From NCBI GenBank assembly GCA_001986395.2, contig MQVO02000018.1, positions 186,001 to 250,000 of the forward strand: a stretch of DNA of 64,000 bases. Direction: 5' to 3'. Position numbers and translations under genes: made by a program. The notes beneath the pieces were generated by a model, which had not been told where the DNA came from, made no database searches, and saw only the letters and a list, made by a program, of their open reading frames with translations. The DNA comes from Irpex lacteus (lineage: Eukaryota > Basidiomycota > Agaricomycetes > Polyporales > Irpicaceae). Within the stretch, counting starts at the first letter, position 1; each line of letters begins with the position of its first letter. Positions 63,440 through 64,000 of this stretch are shown here, piece after piece.

Positions 63440-63447
63440 TTATATAT
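63440..63447 (-). promoter_or_regulatory. TATA box of the GH28 gene
   Basis: Minus-strand ATATATAA about 62 bp before the ATG. Confidence 0.5.
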
Positions 63448-64000
63448 CCACCGCACCTCAGCTATAGCTACAATAATCCCGAAGTAAGGAACCTTCGAAG
63501 CAGCTAGAGCCGCATGCTACATGGGTGGAAAAGGGGGCCGGCGGGCGCAAGACGACTGCCTGAGGAATCTTGCGGTTCGGTTTTCTCCGTTACCTTTGCG
63601 TCCTCGCACCCGGTAGTACAGGAAGGGTGTTGCGGTTGCGGCGATGGCTTCGACAACGCCAAAAACGCATAAGAGCATACATTCATATTCTTGTTGCGCT
63701 CTTACGTCGGCACAAATTTGTCTCGAGAAACCGCCGGCAAGGACGAAGGAGGGGCACATGTCCCTCTGTGCGTATCCTGTTTTTCAGGTCTAGCAAAGTT
63801 ACTATAGAGACGGCGGTCCGCGGCTCGTCATCTTGGGTCCCTGGGTACCTATGTATTCGTGTCTGCAGAACGGTTGAGCATGCATCACTTGCGACAAGCA
63901 AAGCAACCTGGTTTGTTGGCGTCCGCATCTACGCACCTGCGTACCTTGTGCCCCCATTTCTTATGAGGCTTCTGCGATAGAGTATGCTTGTTAGACCATC
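63448..64000. other. Right edge; possible C-terminal exon of a membrane transporter on the minus strand
   Basis: A minus-strand frame ending at 63517 contains one hydrophobic helix (MLLCVFGVVEAIAATATPFLYY) followed by a basic, polar tail, as at the C-terminus of many MFS-type transporters. No upstream exon could be joined before the window edge. Otherwise nothing. Confidence 0.25.

Noticed and set aside
63570..63980. 136-codon plus-strand Arg-rich frame at the right edge
   Set aside because: Arg/Leu-rich composition typical of a shadow frame; the minus strand has the more plausible hydrophobic segment.

Overview
The window is nuclear DNA of a filamentous fungus, most likely a plant-biomass-degrading Agaricomycete (basidiomycete). 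Genes are dense and split by many short introns, nearly all 47-95 nt with GT-AG ends. The left edge carries the C-terminal half of a cellobiose dehydrogenase with the flavodomain typical of white-rot fungi. A secreted alpha-amylase and a secreted rhamnogalacturonan hydrolase fit the same lifestyle. All gene models below were joined by hand from reading frame, splice sites and phase; lengths were checked for frame consistency.

Layout. 1-1235 cellobiose dehydrogenase (partial); 1387-3479 MYND gene A; 4273-4888 small secreted protein; 6895-10591 MTR4 exosome helicase; 10933-11852 four-TM protein; 12984-14767 alpha-amylase; 16492-18107 mitochondrial stomatin-like protein; 19235-26835 three MYND genes in a row (B, C, D); 26990-27061 tRNA-Glu; 27294-30527 NOP4/RBM28-like RRM protein; 30858-34781 large CAMK-type kinase; 35332-35822 small zinc-binding-like protein; 36197-38446 YPK1-type AGC kinase; 39228-41218 GLE1; 41475-42855 aldo-keto reductase with a C-terminal membrane segment; 43384-45289 Ser/Arg-rich unknown; 46537-47098 profilin; 47551-59787 five more MYND genes (E, F, G, H, I); 60114-61239 unknown; 61640-63378 rhamnogalacturonan hydrolase.

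The unusual part is the nine-member family of proteins that share an all-helical-looking N-terminal region of about 500 residues and end in an atypical MYND zinc finger. All nine share the intron-phase series 0-2-2-1-2 (one has lost an intron, one has gained a 5' exon), so they descend from one intron-bearing ancestor by local duplication. C and D are a direct tandem duplication including upstream DNA, F and G a head-to-head pair. C has a one-base deletion that breaks its frame, and only retention of the next intron would restore it. The function of the family is not known to me.

The remaining genes are ordinary conserved ones: RNA processing and ribosome biogenesis (MTR4, NOP4), mRNA export (GLE1), actin (profilin), signalling (two kinases), mitochondrial membrane organisation (stomatin-like). 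They are not co-functional with the MYND genes in any way the sequence shows.
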